Shown here piece after piece: positions 25,877 to 34,142 of a stretch of 64,000 bases of DNA. The stretch is from Solirubrobacter deserti (lineage in GTDB: Bacteria; Actinomycetota; Thermoleophilia; Solirubrobacterales; Solirubrobacteraceae). A program made the position numbers and the translations under genes. The notes below the pieces were generated by a model. The model saw only the letters and a program-made list of their open reading frames with translations, did not search any database and was not told the origin of the DNA. The DNA lies in the NCBI RefSeq assembly GCF_027587175.1, contig NZ_JAPCID010000028.1, positions 1 to 64,000 of the forward strand, in the 5' to 3' direction. Positions within the stretch are counted from its first letter, which is position 1. The number at the start of each line of letters is the position of its first letter.

Positions 25877-27216
25877 GGCGCGCGGTCGCGGGAGTGGTCG
25901 CGCTCGGCCTGCTGGCGTTCGCGGTCGGGTGGGCCGTCACCCGGACGGACGAGGCGCCCTCGACGCCGCGCGCGCCTGACCGCGCCCCCGAGCGCCTCAC
26001 GATCGCGCCGACCAGCCTCGTCGACCTCGTCGCCCGCGTGCCCGTGTTCGTCCGCGCGCCCGGGCCGGGCACCCTGGAGGCCACGGTCACGCCGAGGGGT
26101 GAGGACCCGATCTCGCTCACGGGCGCCGAGCTGTCAACCTCCGACGTGCACGCCGTCCAGGTCGGCATCCCGGCGGGCGCCGCGCGGTTGCTGCGCGCGT
26201 GCCGGCCCGCCCGGCTCAGCGTCGTGCTGCGCGCGCGCAGCGGGAGGGTGGTCGCGCGCCGCAGCCGGACCCTGGCCCCGCAGCCACCTCGCTGCGGGCG
26301 CTACTTCGGCCCGAGCGCCATCTGGAACCAGCGCGTGGAGAACGCGCCGCTGGATCCGCGCTCGGAGCAGTGGGTGGCCGACCTCGCCAACCAGGTCGAC
26401 GAGAACTTCGCCGCCAAGACCCCGCCCACGATCGCCACGACGGAGTACAGCAGCCCGCTGTACACGGTCCCGGCCAACCAGCCGCGGGTCCCGGTCAAGC
26501 TCGTTGGCAGCCGCGCCGGCTTCGGCAAGGCGGTCGCGGCGCAGCTCGCCGAGGGCGTGCCGATCCCCGCCGGCGCGCGCGCGGGTGGGGGCACGGACCA
26601 CCAGATGGTCGTCTGGCAGCCGGCGACGGACACGATGTGGGAGCTGTGGGTGGCCGAGAAGGTCAAGGGCCGCTGGACCGCGCAGTGGGGTGGGCGCATG
26701 GACCGCGCCTCGCGGTCCCGCGGCTACTTCTTCGACCCCGGCGGGATTCACGGGGGCTCGACCGCGACCAGCCTCACGATGGCCGGCGGGACGATCACCC
26801 GGGCCGACCTGGTGCGCGGGGAGATCAACCACGCGCTCGGCATGGCGATCCCACGCAGCCGCGCCAATGTCTGGAGCTACCCGGCACAGCGATCCGACGG
26901 CCAGATCGATTCCGTGGACGCGATTCCCCAGGGCGCTCGCTTCCGGCTGAACCCCGCCTTCGACGTCGACGCGCTCCAAGCGCCGGCGTTCGTGAAGCTT
27001 CTCGCTCGGGCCGCGCAGCGCTACGGCATCTACGTGCGCGACACCGCGCCCGTCGTGATCTTCTACGCCGAGGACCCCGCCTCGATCGGCTCCGATCCCT
27101 GGTTGAAGGCGATGGAGCCGGCCGCCTGGGAGATCCTGCGCAGCTTCCCGTGGCGGGAGCTGCAGGTCACCCGGACGCAGTTGTGGACGCACTCCCGCCA
27201 GCGCGTCGCGCGGTGA
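25873..27216 (+). CDS. Membrane-anchored member of an unrecognised secreted family (paralogue 1 of 3)
   Basis: 447 residues: a signal anchor at 3-23 (AVAGVVALGLLAFAVGWAV), a beta-rich region of about 120 residues, then a domain of about 290 residues shared with the proteins at 28261 and 29725. Shared marks are YSSPLYTVPANQP, VPIPAGA, DHQMVVWQPATDTMWELW, WGGRM, GSTATSLTMAGG, INHALGMAI, YPAQRSDG, IPQGARFRLNP and YGIYVRDTAPVVIFYAEDP. I do not recognise the family. Conserved Trp, Asp and Glu and the surface location suggest glycan binding or hydrolysis, but this is only inference. GTGA coupling to the GT4 gene ties it to the polysaccharide operon. It overlaps the convergent GT2 gene by 50 bases. 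Confidence 0.75.
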   Translation: MRRAVAGVVALGLLAFAVGWAVTRTDEAPSTPRAPDRAPERLTIAPTSLVDLVARVPVFVRAPGPGTLEATVTPRGEDPISLTGAELSTSDVHAVQVGIPAGAARLLRACRPARLSVVLRARSGRVVARRSRTLAPQPPRCGRYFGPSAIWNQRVENAPLDPRSEQWVADLANQVDENFAAKTPPTIATTEYSSPLYTVPANQPRVPVKLVGSRAGFGKAVAAQLAEGVPIPAGARAGGGTDHQMVVWQPATDTMWELWVAEKVKGRWTAQWGGRMDRASRSRGYFFDPGGIHGGSTATSLTMAGGTITRADLVRGEINHALGMAIPRSRANVWSYPAQRSDGQIDSVDAIPQGARFRLNPAFDVDALQAPAFVKLLARAAQRYGIYVRDTAPVVIFYAEDPASIGSDPWLKAMEPAAWEILRSFPWRELQVTRTQLWTHSRQRVAR

Positions 27217-28093
27217 CCCTGCGATAGCGCCAGCTGCGCACGCTCATCCGCGCGCGGGCCGAGACCACGTCGAGCACGCCGGCGAGCCTGCGCGGGTCGG
27301 TCGTCAACCGCGCCGCACAGCGCGCGACGGTCGCGCGATCCCCTGAGCGCAGTTCGTTCCACAGCAGATAGCCCTCGACGTGCGCCCGCAGCGCGGGCGT
27401 GTGCCATGGACGGTCCGCGTAGGTGTCGACGATCTCACGGTGGGCGAGCCACAACGCCGCGCGGTCTCCTGACACCTGGTCGGCGTGCACGTGATAGCGC
27501 ACCGTCACCGCGGGACTGACGAGCCCGGTGCCGCGCTCGAGCACCCGCAGCCACAGGTCCAGGTCGGCGCCCATCCGGAGGTCCTCGCGGAAGCCGCCGA
27601 CGGCGAGCACGAGGTCGCGGCGGACGAGCACGCTGCTCGCCACGAGCGCGTTGCCCGCGCGCAGCAGATCCGCGGGCGAGCGCAGCGCCTCCGGCGTGTT
27701 GCGCTCGCGGCCCCATAGCCGCGGCGGCGCGTCCGCGCAGGTCGCGACCGCGGTGCTCCCGAGGACCACGTGGTCGTCGCGCAGAGGCCAGAGCGCCGCC
27801 AGGTGCCCGGGCAGCCACTCGTCGTCGGAGTCCAGCAGGGCCACCCACGGCTGCTGGGCCTCCCGGATCGCGGTGTTGCGGGCGCCGCCCTCGCCGCGGT
27901 TGACGGCGTGGTGGATGACGCGGGCGCCGGCGGCGCGTGCGGCGGCCCCGGTGTGGTCGGTGGAGCAGTCGTCGACGACCACGACCTCGAACGGCGGATC
28001 AGGCCGCTGGCCGAGCGCGCTGCGCACCGCTCGCGCGGTCATCTCGGGGCGGTTGAACGCCGGGATCACGACGGACACGCCGAGCGCGGTCAA
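27167..28093 (-). CDS. Glycosyltransferase family 2
   Basis: 308 residues: VSVVIPAFNRPEMTARAV, VVVDDCSTDHTG, LLDSDDEWLPGHL and MGADLDLWLRVLERG, the full GT-A pattern of soluble GT2 enzymes. TTG 28093 is chosen since TAGCAT (plus-strand ATGCTA 28101-28106) ends 7 bases before it; GTG at 28078 is the alternative. The C-terminal 50 bases overlap the convergent secreted-family gene. Confidence 0.85.
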   Translation of the reverse strand: MTALGVSVVIPAFNRPEMTARAVRSALGQRPDPPFEVVVVDDCSTDHTGAAARAAGARVIHHAVNRGEGGARNTAIREAQQPWVALLDSDDEWLPGHLAALWPLRDDHVVLGSTAVATCADAPPRLWGRERNTPEALRSPADLLRAGNALVASSVLVRRDLVLAVGGFREDLRMGADLDLWLRVLERGTGLVSPAVTVRYHVHADQVSGDRAALWLAHREIVDTYADRPWHTPALRAHVEGYLLWNELRSGDRATVARCAARLTTDPRRLAGVLDVVSARARMSVRSWRYRRVTARRAGGSASTTASG

Positions 28094-28100
28094 GGGCCGG

Positions 28101-28106
28101 ATGCTA
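28101..28106 (-). promoter_or_regulatory. -10 element TAGCAT of a leaderless promoter
   Basis: On the minus strand TAGCAT stands 7 bases before TTG 28093, the same geometry as the TAGGCT promoters elsewhere in the window. Confidence 0.4.
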
Positions 28107-28160
28107 GCGCCAGATGTTCACGCGCTGACGCGTGATGTACGGGGGTGGCGGCGCTAAAGG

Positions 28161-28240
28161 GTTTCGGCGCTCCGGACGAAGATCGAAACAAGAAGCCCGC
28201 GAGCTCACTGGCAACGCGCCGGTGGCCGACACAACCGGCG
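28161..28240 (+). promoter_or_regulatory. Two inverted repeats in the leader of the secreted-family gene
   Basis: GTTTCG (28161-28166) pairs with CGAAAC (28184-28189), and CGCCGGT (28217-28223) pairs with ACCGGCG (28234-28240). The second ends 20 bases before the ATG at 28261, where no Shine-Dalgarno is visible. They may be mRNA structures or operators. Confidence 0.35.
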
Positions 28241-28260
28241 GGCCGCTCCCCTCCTTTCCC

Positions 28261-29574
28261 ATGCTCTCCCGCCTCCTCACTTCCGCCTGCCTGGCCCTGC
28301 TCGCGCTGATGCTGTGCGCGTCCGGCGCGACCGCCGCCAGCCCGTTCGCCTCGGGCAACATCTGGGACACGCCGCTGGCCGACGACGCCGAGCTCGCCTC
28401 CAACTCGGCCGGCATGGTCGCCGAGCTGCAACGCCAGACGCGGATGCCCGGCGGCACCTGGATCGCCACCGACGACTACAGCACCCCCGTGTACGTCGTG
28501 GGCCCGGACCAGCCGACCGTGCGCGTCATCGCCGACACGCCGTACTGGGCGCTGCAGCAGGACTGGGACGAGGTGCCGATCCCGTCGCACGCGCGTCCCG
28601 CGGCCGGGACCGACGCCGCCATGGTCGTCTACCAGCCCTCCACGGACACGATGTGGGAGTTCTGGGCGATGTACGAGGCCTCCGACGGCTGGCACGCGGT
28701 CTGGGGCGGCAAGATGGAGAACGTCTCGCAGAACCCGGGGTACTTCGACTGGCATTGGGGCGCGACCGCCACGAGCCTCACCTGGATGGGCGGGCTGATC
28801 CGGCCCGAAGAGCTGGCCGCCGGGCACATCGACCACGCGCTGGCGCTCTCGATCCGCGAGGCCAAGCAGAGCGAGGTCGTCTGGCCCGCGCAGCGTGGGG
28901 ACGGCATCGCGACCGGTCCGAACGCGATCCCGGAGGGCACCCGCTTCCGGATCGACCCGGACGTCGACCTGGACGCCCTGAACCTCTCCCGCCCGGCGCG
29001 CGTGATCGCGCAGGCGATCCAGGACTACGGCATGATCGTGCGCGACCAGGCCGGCGCAGTGATCCTGTTCGGCGAGGACCCGCTGTCGATCGGGCACAAC
29101 CCGTGGCCGTCGCTGTTCGGCGACTGGCCGCACCATCTGATGAACAGCTTGCCGTGGGAGCACATGGAGGCGGTGGCGCCCGACCGCAGCGTCTTCCGCG
29201 CGCCGTCGGACCCGCTCGTGCCACGTCCGCCCACGCCACCCGTCACGTCCACGCCGACCCCCGCGCCCGTGCCGCCGACGCCCACCCCGGACGCCCCGGC
29301 GCCGCCCGTGCCGCCCGTGACCACGGCGCCGCCCGTGACCACGGCGCCGCCCGTGACCACGGCGCCGCCGGTGCCGCCCGCGGGCACGCCGGCCCCGGTC
29401 CGGCCCAAGCCGGGCACGCCCAAGCCGGCCAAGACCAACGCCAAGGTGGCGGCGAAGGCCAGGGCCCGGATGGCCACGGCGTGCAAGAAGGCCAAGGCGA
29501 AGGGCGCGAGCCGAAAGTCCAAACGAGCGTGCGCGACTGCGAAGATCGCCGTCCGGCGGGCGGCGCGGCCCTGA
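28261..29574 (+). CDS. Secreted protein of unrecognised family with basic tail (paralogue 2 of 3)
   Basis: 437 residues. Signal peptide MLSRLLTSACLALLALMLCA... with cleavage near ATAA-S. The mature protein starts SPFASGNIWDTPL and carries the same domain as the proteins at 25873 and 29725 (YSTPVYVVGPDQP, AAMVVYQPSTDTMWEFW, WGGKMENVS, NPGYF, WPAQRGDG, IPEGTRFRIDP, DYGMIVRDQAGAVILFGEDP). Behind it lie a Pro/Thr linker with three exact PVTTAP units and a Lys/Ala/Arg tail of about 55 residues with two Cys. The tail could hold the protein on anionic cell-wall polymers. The frame is open upstream to 28132, but ATG 28261 gives the signal peptide. Confidence 0.75.
   Translation: MLSRLLTSACLALLALMLCASGATAASPFASGNIWDTPLADDAELASNSAGMVAELQRQTRMPGGTWIATDDYSTPVYVVGPDQPTVRVIADTPYWALQQDWDEVPIPSHARPAAGTDAAMVVYQPSTDTMWEFWAMYEASDGWHAVWGGKMENVSQNPGYFDWHWGATATSLTWMGGLIRPEELAAGHIDHALALSIREAKQSEVVWPAQRGDGIATGPNAIPEGTRFRIDPDVDLDALNLSRPARVIAQAIQDYGMIVRDQAGAVILFGEDPLSIGHNPWPSLFGDWPHHLMNSLPWEHMEAVAPDRSVFRAPSDPLVPRPPTPPVTSTPTPAPVPPTPTPDAPAPPVPPVTTAPPVTTAPPVTTAPPVPPAGTPAPVRPKPGTPKPAKTNAKVAAKARARMATACKKAKAKGASRKSKRACATAKIAVRRAARP
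29314..29367 (+). repeat. Three 18-bp tandem repeats (PVTTAP linker)
   Basis: The unit CCCGTGACCACGGCGCCG occurs three times without change inside the linker of the secreted-family gene. It is a likely site for slippage and linker-length variation. Confidence 0.8.
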
Positions 29575-29604
29575 GCGTTTGACGCCGTTCCTGTATCGGC
29601 CGTG

Positions 29605-29627
29605 GTTGGGGATGCACTTCCGGGTAT
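29605..29627 (+). promoter_or_regulatory. Possible SigB-type promoter before paralogue 3
   Basis: GTTG at 29605-29608 and a perfect GGGTAT at 29622-29627 are separated by 13 bases, near the spacing of SigB-family promoters. It is about 100 bases ahead of the ATG of the third secreted paralogue. Confidence 0.35.
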
Positions 29628-29634
29628 CGTCCCC

Positions 29635-29667
29635 TGGACGCTGCAGGACGCATTCATAAAGCGTCCA
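29635..29667 (+). promoter_or_regulatory. 8-bp inverted repeat in the leader of paralogue 3
   Basis: TGGACGCT (29635-29642) and AGCGTCCA (29660-29667) are perfect inverse copies around a 17-base loop. It could be an operator, an mRNA leader structure, or the terminator of the gene ending at 29574; no T-run follows. Confidence 0.4.
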
Positions 29668-29724
29668 GAACCCGCCCTCCGCGGGGCCGTGCCGGCTCCG
29701 CCCCTGCCCCCCGCTCAACCATCC

Positions 29725-31053
29725 ATGCACCCACTTTCCGACCGTCGCGGCCGTGCTGTGCTGCGCTCGCTCGTCCTCAGCTGTGGCTTCGCGTTCGTCG
29801 CCGCTTCTCCGGCCGCGGCGGCGCCGTTCGGCGTCGACTCGGTGTGGGAGGCGCCGCTCGCCTCCAACGCCCCGCTCGCGCCGAACTCGAGCGCGCTGGT
29901 CGGTGAGTTGCGCCGCCAGGCCGCCGGACCCGGCGGCGTGTGGATCAACACCACCCAGTTCAGCGTGCCGGTCTACACCGTCGGTCTCACGCAGCCCAAC
30001 GTGCGCGTCGAGCTGGAGACCTACTCGCCTCCGTTGCAGGCCGACCTGGAGCGGGTGCCGATCCCGGATCACGCGGCGCCCTCGCCGGACTCGGACGCGC
30101 ACCTGGTCGTCTACCAGCCGCTGACGGACACCCTGTGGGAGTTCTGGCGGGCTCGCAGGGAGTCCGACGGCTGGCACGCGGTGTGGGGCGGCAAGATGGA
30201 GAACGTCTCGCGCAACCCGGGATACTTCGACCATCCGTTCGGGGGCTCGGCGACCAGCCTGGCGCTTCTCGGCGGCTTGATCACGATCGCGGAGATGCGG
30301 GCGGGGCGGATCGATCACGCGCTGGCGCTGTCGATTCCGCAGACCAAGCGCGCGGACTGGGTGTGGCCGGCGCAGCGCACCGACGGCGTGGCGGACGGCG
30401 CTGAGGCGATCCCGGCCGGCACGCGCTTCCGCATCGACCCCGCCCTGGATCTCGACACGCTGAACCTCACGCGGCCCGAGCGCATCCTCGCGCAGGCGAT
30501 GCAGGACCACGGGCTGATCGTGCGCGACCAGGCCGGCGCGGTGACGATCTTCGGCGAGGACCCGGCGCAATACGGCCACAACCCGTGGCCCGAGCTGCTC
30601 AACGACTGGCCGCACTTCATCATGCAGAAGATGCCGTGGTCGCACATGCAGGCGGTCGTCCCCGACCGCAGCGTGTTCCGCCAGCCGCTCGTTCCGCCGG
30701 TGCTGCCCGCAGTCCAGACCCCGCCCACCGCAGACGCGACGGCGCCGGCCCCGGTGGTGCCGCCCACCGCGGACGCGACGGCGCCGGCCCCGGTGGTGCC
30801 GCCCGTCGCGCAGCCGGTGCCGGCGCCGCCCGCACCCGCAGCCACCCCGCCGGCCACGGCCACGACCGTGACCTCGCCCAAGGCGAAGGCGAAGGCGAAG
30901 GCGAAGGCGAACCGTGCGCAGGCCAAGGCCAAGCGGTTGTGCGCGAAGGCGCGCGGCCGGCGGGCGACGATCACCGCCAAGCGGCGCTGCCGGGTGGCCT
31001 CCGAGGAAGCGGTCCGGGCGCGCCGGCACGCACGCTTCACCGCTTCCGGCTGA
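29725..31053 (+). CDS. Secreted protein of unrecognised family with basic tail (paralogue 3 of 3)
   Basis: 442 residues. A signal peptide (LRSLVLSCGFAFVAASPAAAA) is followed by the shared domain starting PFGVDSVWEAPLASN and running through YTVGLTQPNVRVELE, HLVVYQPLTDTLWEFW, WGGKMENVSRNPGYF, WPAQRTDG, IPAGTRFRIDP and VRDQAGAVTIFGEDP. It is closest to the protein encoded 150 bases upstream, so the pair arose by tandem duplication. The C-terminus has a duplicated 13-residue Pro/Ala unit, then a Lys-Ala repeat and an Arg/Lys-rich tail with two Cys. Function unknown; probably on the cell surface. Confidence 0.75.
   Translation: MHPLSDRRGRAVLRSLVLSCGFAFVAASPAAAAPFGVDSVWEAPLASNAPLAPNSSALVGELRRQAAGPGGVWINTTQFSVPVYTVGLTQPNVRVELETYSPPLQADLERVPIPDHAAPSPDSDAHLVVYQPLTDTLWEFWRARRESDGWHAVWGGKMENVSRNPGYFDHPFGGSATSLALLGGLITIAEMRAGRIDHALALSIPQTKRADWVWPAQRTDGVADGAEAIPAGTRFRIDPALDLDTLNLTRPERILAQAMQDHGLIVRDQAGAVTIFGEDPAQYGHNPWPELLNDWPHFIMQKMPWSHMQAVVPDRSVFRQPLVPPVLPAVQTPPTADATAPAPVVPPTADATAPAPVVPPVAQPVPAPPAPAATPPATATTVTSPKAKAKAKAKANRAQAKAKRLCAKARGRRATITAKRRCRVASEEAVRARRHARFTASG
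30724..30801 (+). repeat. Two 39-bp tandem repeats in a Pro/Ala linker
   Basis: Two copies (30724-30762 and 30763-30801) differ by one base and encode PTADATAPAPVVP twice. A hexamer repeat AAGGCG (five copies, 30880-30909) follows and encodes Lys-Ala units. Confidence 0.75.
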
Positions 31054-31105
31054 TCCGCCGGACGACTTCGGACCGCATCGACCGCATAACATCGGCCGTG
31101 CACCC

Positions 31106-31618
31106 ATGGCCGACGAGTGGAACGCCCTGCGCGAGGACCTCAAGCGCTACCCGAAGCGCCCGTGGATCCGGGACCAGTCGGCTTACGTGCTCGCCGTGCA
31201 CCGGTACGGGCGCTGGGCTGACGCGCTCGGCGGCTTTCGCGGACGCGTGGCGGTCAAGGGCTACTGGCTCGCCTACCGGATCGTCGAGACGGTGACCGGC
31301 ATCAGCCTGCCCAAGAGCGTGCCGGTCGGGCCGGGCTGCCGGATCTACCACTTCGGCGGGATCGTCATCCACGATCAGGCGCGAATCGGCGCCAACTGCA
31401 CGCTCCGCCACGGGATCACGATCGGCGACCGCCGTCCCGGCGGCCCCGTGCCGGTCATCGAGGACGACGTCGACATCGGTGCCTACGCGCAGATCCTGGG
31501 CGGCGTCCGGGTCGGCAGCGGCGCGAAGATCGGCGCGATGAGCGTCGTGCTGGTCGACGTCCCGCCCGGGGCGACCGCGGTCGGCAACCCGGCGCGGATC
31601 ATCCCGGCGCGCGACTAG
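31106..31618 (+). CDS. Serine O-acetyltransferase-like hexapeptide-repeat acetyltransferase
   Basis: 170 residues: an alpha-helical N-terminus (about 1-65) and a left-handed beta-helix with GGIVIHDQARIGANCTLRHG in two runs, VIEDDVDIGAYAQILGGVRVG and the end VPPGATAVGNPARII. It is related to CysE and to short acetyltransferases of capsule loci. In this neighbourhood acetylation of a glycan is more likely than cysteine synthesis. ATG 31106 follows TAACAT (31087-31092) by 13 bases, a nearly leaderless arrangement. Confidence 0.8.
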   Translation: MADEWNALREDLKRYPKRPWIRDQSAYVLAVHRYGRWADALGGFRGRVAVKGYWLAYRIVETVTGISLPKSVPVGPGCRIYHFGGIVIHDQARIGANCTLRHGITIGDRRPGGPVPVIEDDVDIGAYAQILGGVRVGSGAKIGAMSVVLVDVPPGATAVGNPARIIPARD

Positions 31619-32375
31619 CGTCGCGACGCTCGAAGATCCCGTCGGCGAGGACCAGCGCGCCGGTGCCCGGATCGGTCCAGATCGGGCGCAGCGACGTGAG
31701 CGCGAAGCCGCGGGCGTAGAGGTAGGAGGCCACATCGGGCAGCAGCCATTGCCCCTCGTGCAGCGGCACGGTCGAGAGCTCGACCTCCACGACCCGGACG
31801 TGCTCGAGCAGCGAGGACGCGCCGCGCAGCACCTCACCCTCGAACCCCTCGACGTCGATCTTGAGCGCGATCGCGTCGCCGGCGCTCCAGACGTCGCCGC
31901 TGAGGCTGTCGAGCGTGATGACGGGCGCCGTCTCGCTGCCGATCCGCGCCGGCATCGGACGGCCGGGCGAAGGCGCGCGCGCCGAGTTGTGCACGGAGTC
32001 CGCGTACACGTGCAGCTCCAGCGTGCCGGCGGCCTCGCCGGCCGCGGCGTGCCGGACGTCCCAACGCGAATCGCTCGCGGCCGCCTGGCGCAGCCGCTCG
32101 AACGTGGCGCGCACCGGCTCCAGGGACACGACGCGCCCGCGGAAGCCCTCCTGGCGGAGGTGACCGACGTACTGCCCGGTGTTGGCGCCCACGTCGAGCA
32201 CCACGTCCACGCCGTGCTCGGCCAGCACCCGGGCGCGGCGCGCGTGCACGTACTCGTCGGGGGAGTGGGCGACGATCGCCAGGCCCCGCCGCCGCAGCCA
32301 TCCGCGCACGAGCCGCTCGGCGCGCGCCCTGGCCCGGGTCCGTGCCGCCTCGAGAACTCCCAGCCCCTCGGTCAT
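31599..32375 (-). CDS. FkbM-family methyltransferase
   Basis: 258 residues. SAM-binding motif VVLDVGANTGQYVGHLR, VVSLEPV and the FkbM core ALKIDVEGFEGEVLRGA, followed by VEVELSTVPLHEGQ. Likely O-methylates a glycan sugar. It overlaps the convergent acetyltransferase gene by 20 bases and diverges from the next FkbM gene across a 68-base gap with facing -10 elements (TATCCG on this strand). Confidence 0.85.
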   Translation of the reverse strand: MTEGLGVLEAARTRARARAERLVRGWLRRRGLAIVAHSPDEYVHARRARVLAEHGVDVVLDVGANTGQYVGHLRQEGFRGRVVSLEPVRATFERLRQAAASDSRWDVRHAAAGEAAGTLELHVYADSVHNSARAPSPGRPMPARIGSETAPVITLDSLSGDVWSAGDAIALKIDVEGFEGEVLRGASSLLEHVRVVEVELSTVPLHEGQWLLPDVASYLYARGFALTSLRPIWTDPGTGALVLADGIFERRDASRAPG

Positions 32376-32388
32376 GCGCGCAGTCTGT

Positions 32389-32398
32389 CGGATACGCT
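32389..32398. promoter_or_regulatory. Overlapping divergent -10 elements
   Basis: CGGATACGCT holds TACGCT on the plus strand (towards TTG 32444) and TATCCG on the minus strand (13 bases before ATG 32375). The design is like that at 15133-15142. Confidence 0.35.
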
Positions 32399-32443
32399 GC
32401 GACCAGTGGCGGCGCCGCTTCAGGCGAACCCGAGAGGCGAGCC

Positions 32444-33268
32444 TTGAACGAGAACCTGATCATCGACGCCGGCATGCACGTCGGGCAGGACACGGCGTAC
32501 TACCTGGACAAGGGCTTCGACGTGGTGGCCGTGGAAGCCAACCCGGTGCTCGCACGCGCCGCCGAGGAGCGGTTCGCCGGCGCGATCGCCGCGGGGCGCC
32601 TGCGGGTGCTCAACGTCGCTGTGGCCGAGCGGACCGGGACGGCGTCCCTGTCGGTCTCCGACGACGCGACCATCTGGAGCTCGCTGGACGCGGACTTCGT
32701 ACGCCGCAACGAGGCCTTCGGCACGCGCTATCGCACGGTCGACGTGCCCGCCGTGCGGTTCGACGAGCTGCTCGCGGACGTCGGCATCCCGTACTACCTG
32801 AAGATCGACATCGAAGGGCTCGACATGCTGTGCGTGCGGGCGCTGCACCGCTTCGACGACCGGCCCGCGTACGTCTCCCTGGAATCGAAGGTGAGCGTCG
32901 GCGGTGCGTCCTACGCCGACGCGTTCGACGAGCTGGCCCACCTGTGGGCGCTCGGGTACCGCCGCTTCAAGTACGTCGACCAGCGCCGGCACCCGGAGAT
33001 CCGGCTGGCGCCCCCGGCGCGCGAGGGCGGCTACGTCGACCAGCGCTTCTCGGAGGACTCCAGTGGCCCGTTCGGCGAGGAGACGCCGGGCGTGTGGCGT
33101 CCGTTCCCGGTCGCGGTCGCCCGCGGTGCCGCGCTCTGGTCCCAGCACGACCTGGCCGGGTTCGGTGGCCGCCGCGAGCACTCACGGCCCGCGGCGACCT
33201 ACCGCAGGGCCCACACGCGGCTGACGGGCCGCGCGCTCGGCTGGTACGACCTGCACGCCGCGCTATGA
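32444..33268 (+). CDS. FkbM-family methyltransferase
   Basis: 274 residues: LIIDAGMHVGQDTAYYLDKGFDV in two runs (motif I with the unusual AGMHVGQD), VVAVEANPVLARAAEE, the FkbM core YYLKIDIEGLDMLCVRAL and YVSLESK. TTG 32444 has GAGAGG about 7 bases ahead. The frame is open further upstream, but those residues do not belong to the fold. It overlaps the convergent FkbM gene by six bases. Confidence 0.8.
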   Translation: MNENLIIDAGMHVGQDTAYYLDKGFDVVAVEANPVLARAAEERFAGAIAAGRLRVLNVAVAERTGTASLSVSDDATIWSSLDADFVRRNEAFGTRYRTVDVPAVRFDELLADVGIPYYLKIDIEGLDMLCVRALHRFDDRPAYVSLESKVSVGGASYADAFDELAHLWALGYRRFKYVDQRRHPEIRLAPPAREGGYVDQRFSEDSSGPFGEETPGVWRPFPVAVARGAALWSQHDLAGFGGRREHSRPAATYRRAHTRLTGRALGWYDLHAAL

Positions 33269-34129
33269 CGGCACGGAGGCGCGGGGCTTGACCGCCGAGA
33301 AGATCGTGAAGTGCTCCCATTGCCAGGTGGGGTCGAACTGCGTGCTGCGCACGTCGAAGTCCTTGAAGACCGCGAGCACCTGATCCGCTTCCGGCGTGCC
33401 GGGCGTGGCGTGGATCTCGCCCATCACGAGCGCGACGTCACGGATGCGCTCCGAGGCCGGCAGCACGTCGAACTCGCCGCCCTCGATGTCGACCTTGAGG
33501 ATGTCCACGTCGCCCGCGGCCAGCACCTCGTCGAGCGGGAACCCGGGCACCTCGACCTGCTCCCCGCCGCCGGTGTGCTCGGACAGGCGCGTCGAACCCG
33601 ACCAGCTCGCGCCGCCCTCGTGGAACACGACCGGGCCCGGGTGCGCGGTCACGGCGCCGAAGCGCAGCGTCACACCCGGGAACGATCCGACGTTGCGCTG
33701 CAGGCGCTTGAACACGGTGGGGCTCGCTTCGACGCCGGTGATCGGGACGCCGGGGTGACGCAGCGCGAAGAACAGGATCGAGACCCCGATGTTGCTGCCC
33801 AGGTCGACGATGCGGCGCGGCTGCAGCGCGACCGGGGCCGCGTACTCGGCCTCGACGAAGACCTCCTCGAACACCCGCATCGCGGCCCAGTCCGGGACCG
33901 TGAACCACGTCGGGCCCTGCGGTCCCCGCACGCGGATCCGCAGCGCCCAGCGCCACCACGGCAGGGCGAGCAGCACCGAGGCGGCGACGATCCACGCCGC
34001 CGACGGCTTGTCGGGCGCCACCGCCGCGGCCGCGCCGCGCCCGACCTCCACGCTGCGCTGCAGCGATGTCCCGAGACGCCGGTCGACCCGGAGCATCACG
34101 CGCTTGAGCGCGGTACGCAGCGACTCCAT
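33263..34129 (-). CDS. FkbM-family methyltransferase with N-terminal hydrophobic segment
   Basis: 288 residues. A hydrophobic stretch (AAWIVAASVLLALPWWRWAL) near 40-60 may anchor it to the membrane. The body has RIVDLGSNIGVSILFFALRHP, GVEASPTVFKRLQRNV and DILKVDIEGGEFDVLPAS. It is closely similar to the proteins at 36773 and 39645, with the same order of motifs, so these three are recent paralogues. ATG 34129 is set by TAGGCT ending 7 bases ahead; the TAG of that element is also the stop of the GT2 gene upstream. Confidence 0.85.
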   Translation of the reverse strand: MESLRTALKRVMLRVDRRLGTSLQRSVEVGRGAAAAVAPDKPSAAWIVAASVLLALPWWRWALRIRVRGPQGPTWFTVPDWAAMRVFEEVFVEAEYAAPVALQPRRIVDLGSNIGVSILFFALRHPGVPITGVEASPTVFKRLQRNVGSFPGVTLRFGAVTAHPGPVVFHEGGASWSGSTRLSEHTGGGEQVEVPGFPLDEVLAAGDVDILKVDIEGGEFDVLPASERIRDVALVMGEIHATPGTPEADQVLAVFKDFDVRSTQFDPTWQWEHFTIFSAVKPRASVPS

Positions 34130-34136
34130 GCGCTCG

Positions 34137-34142
34137 AGCCTA
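34137..34142 (-). promoter_or_regulatory. -10 element TAGGCT overlapping a stop codon
   Basis: On the minus strand TAGGCT lies 7 bases before ATG 34129. Its first three bases are the stop codon of the GT2 gene 34140-35156, as also seen at 2818-2823. Confidence 0.5.
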
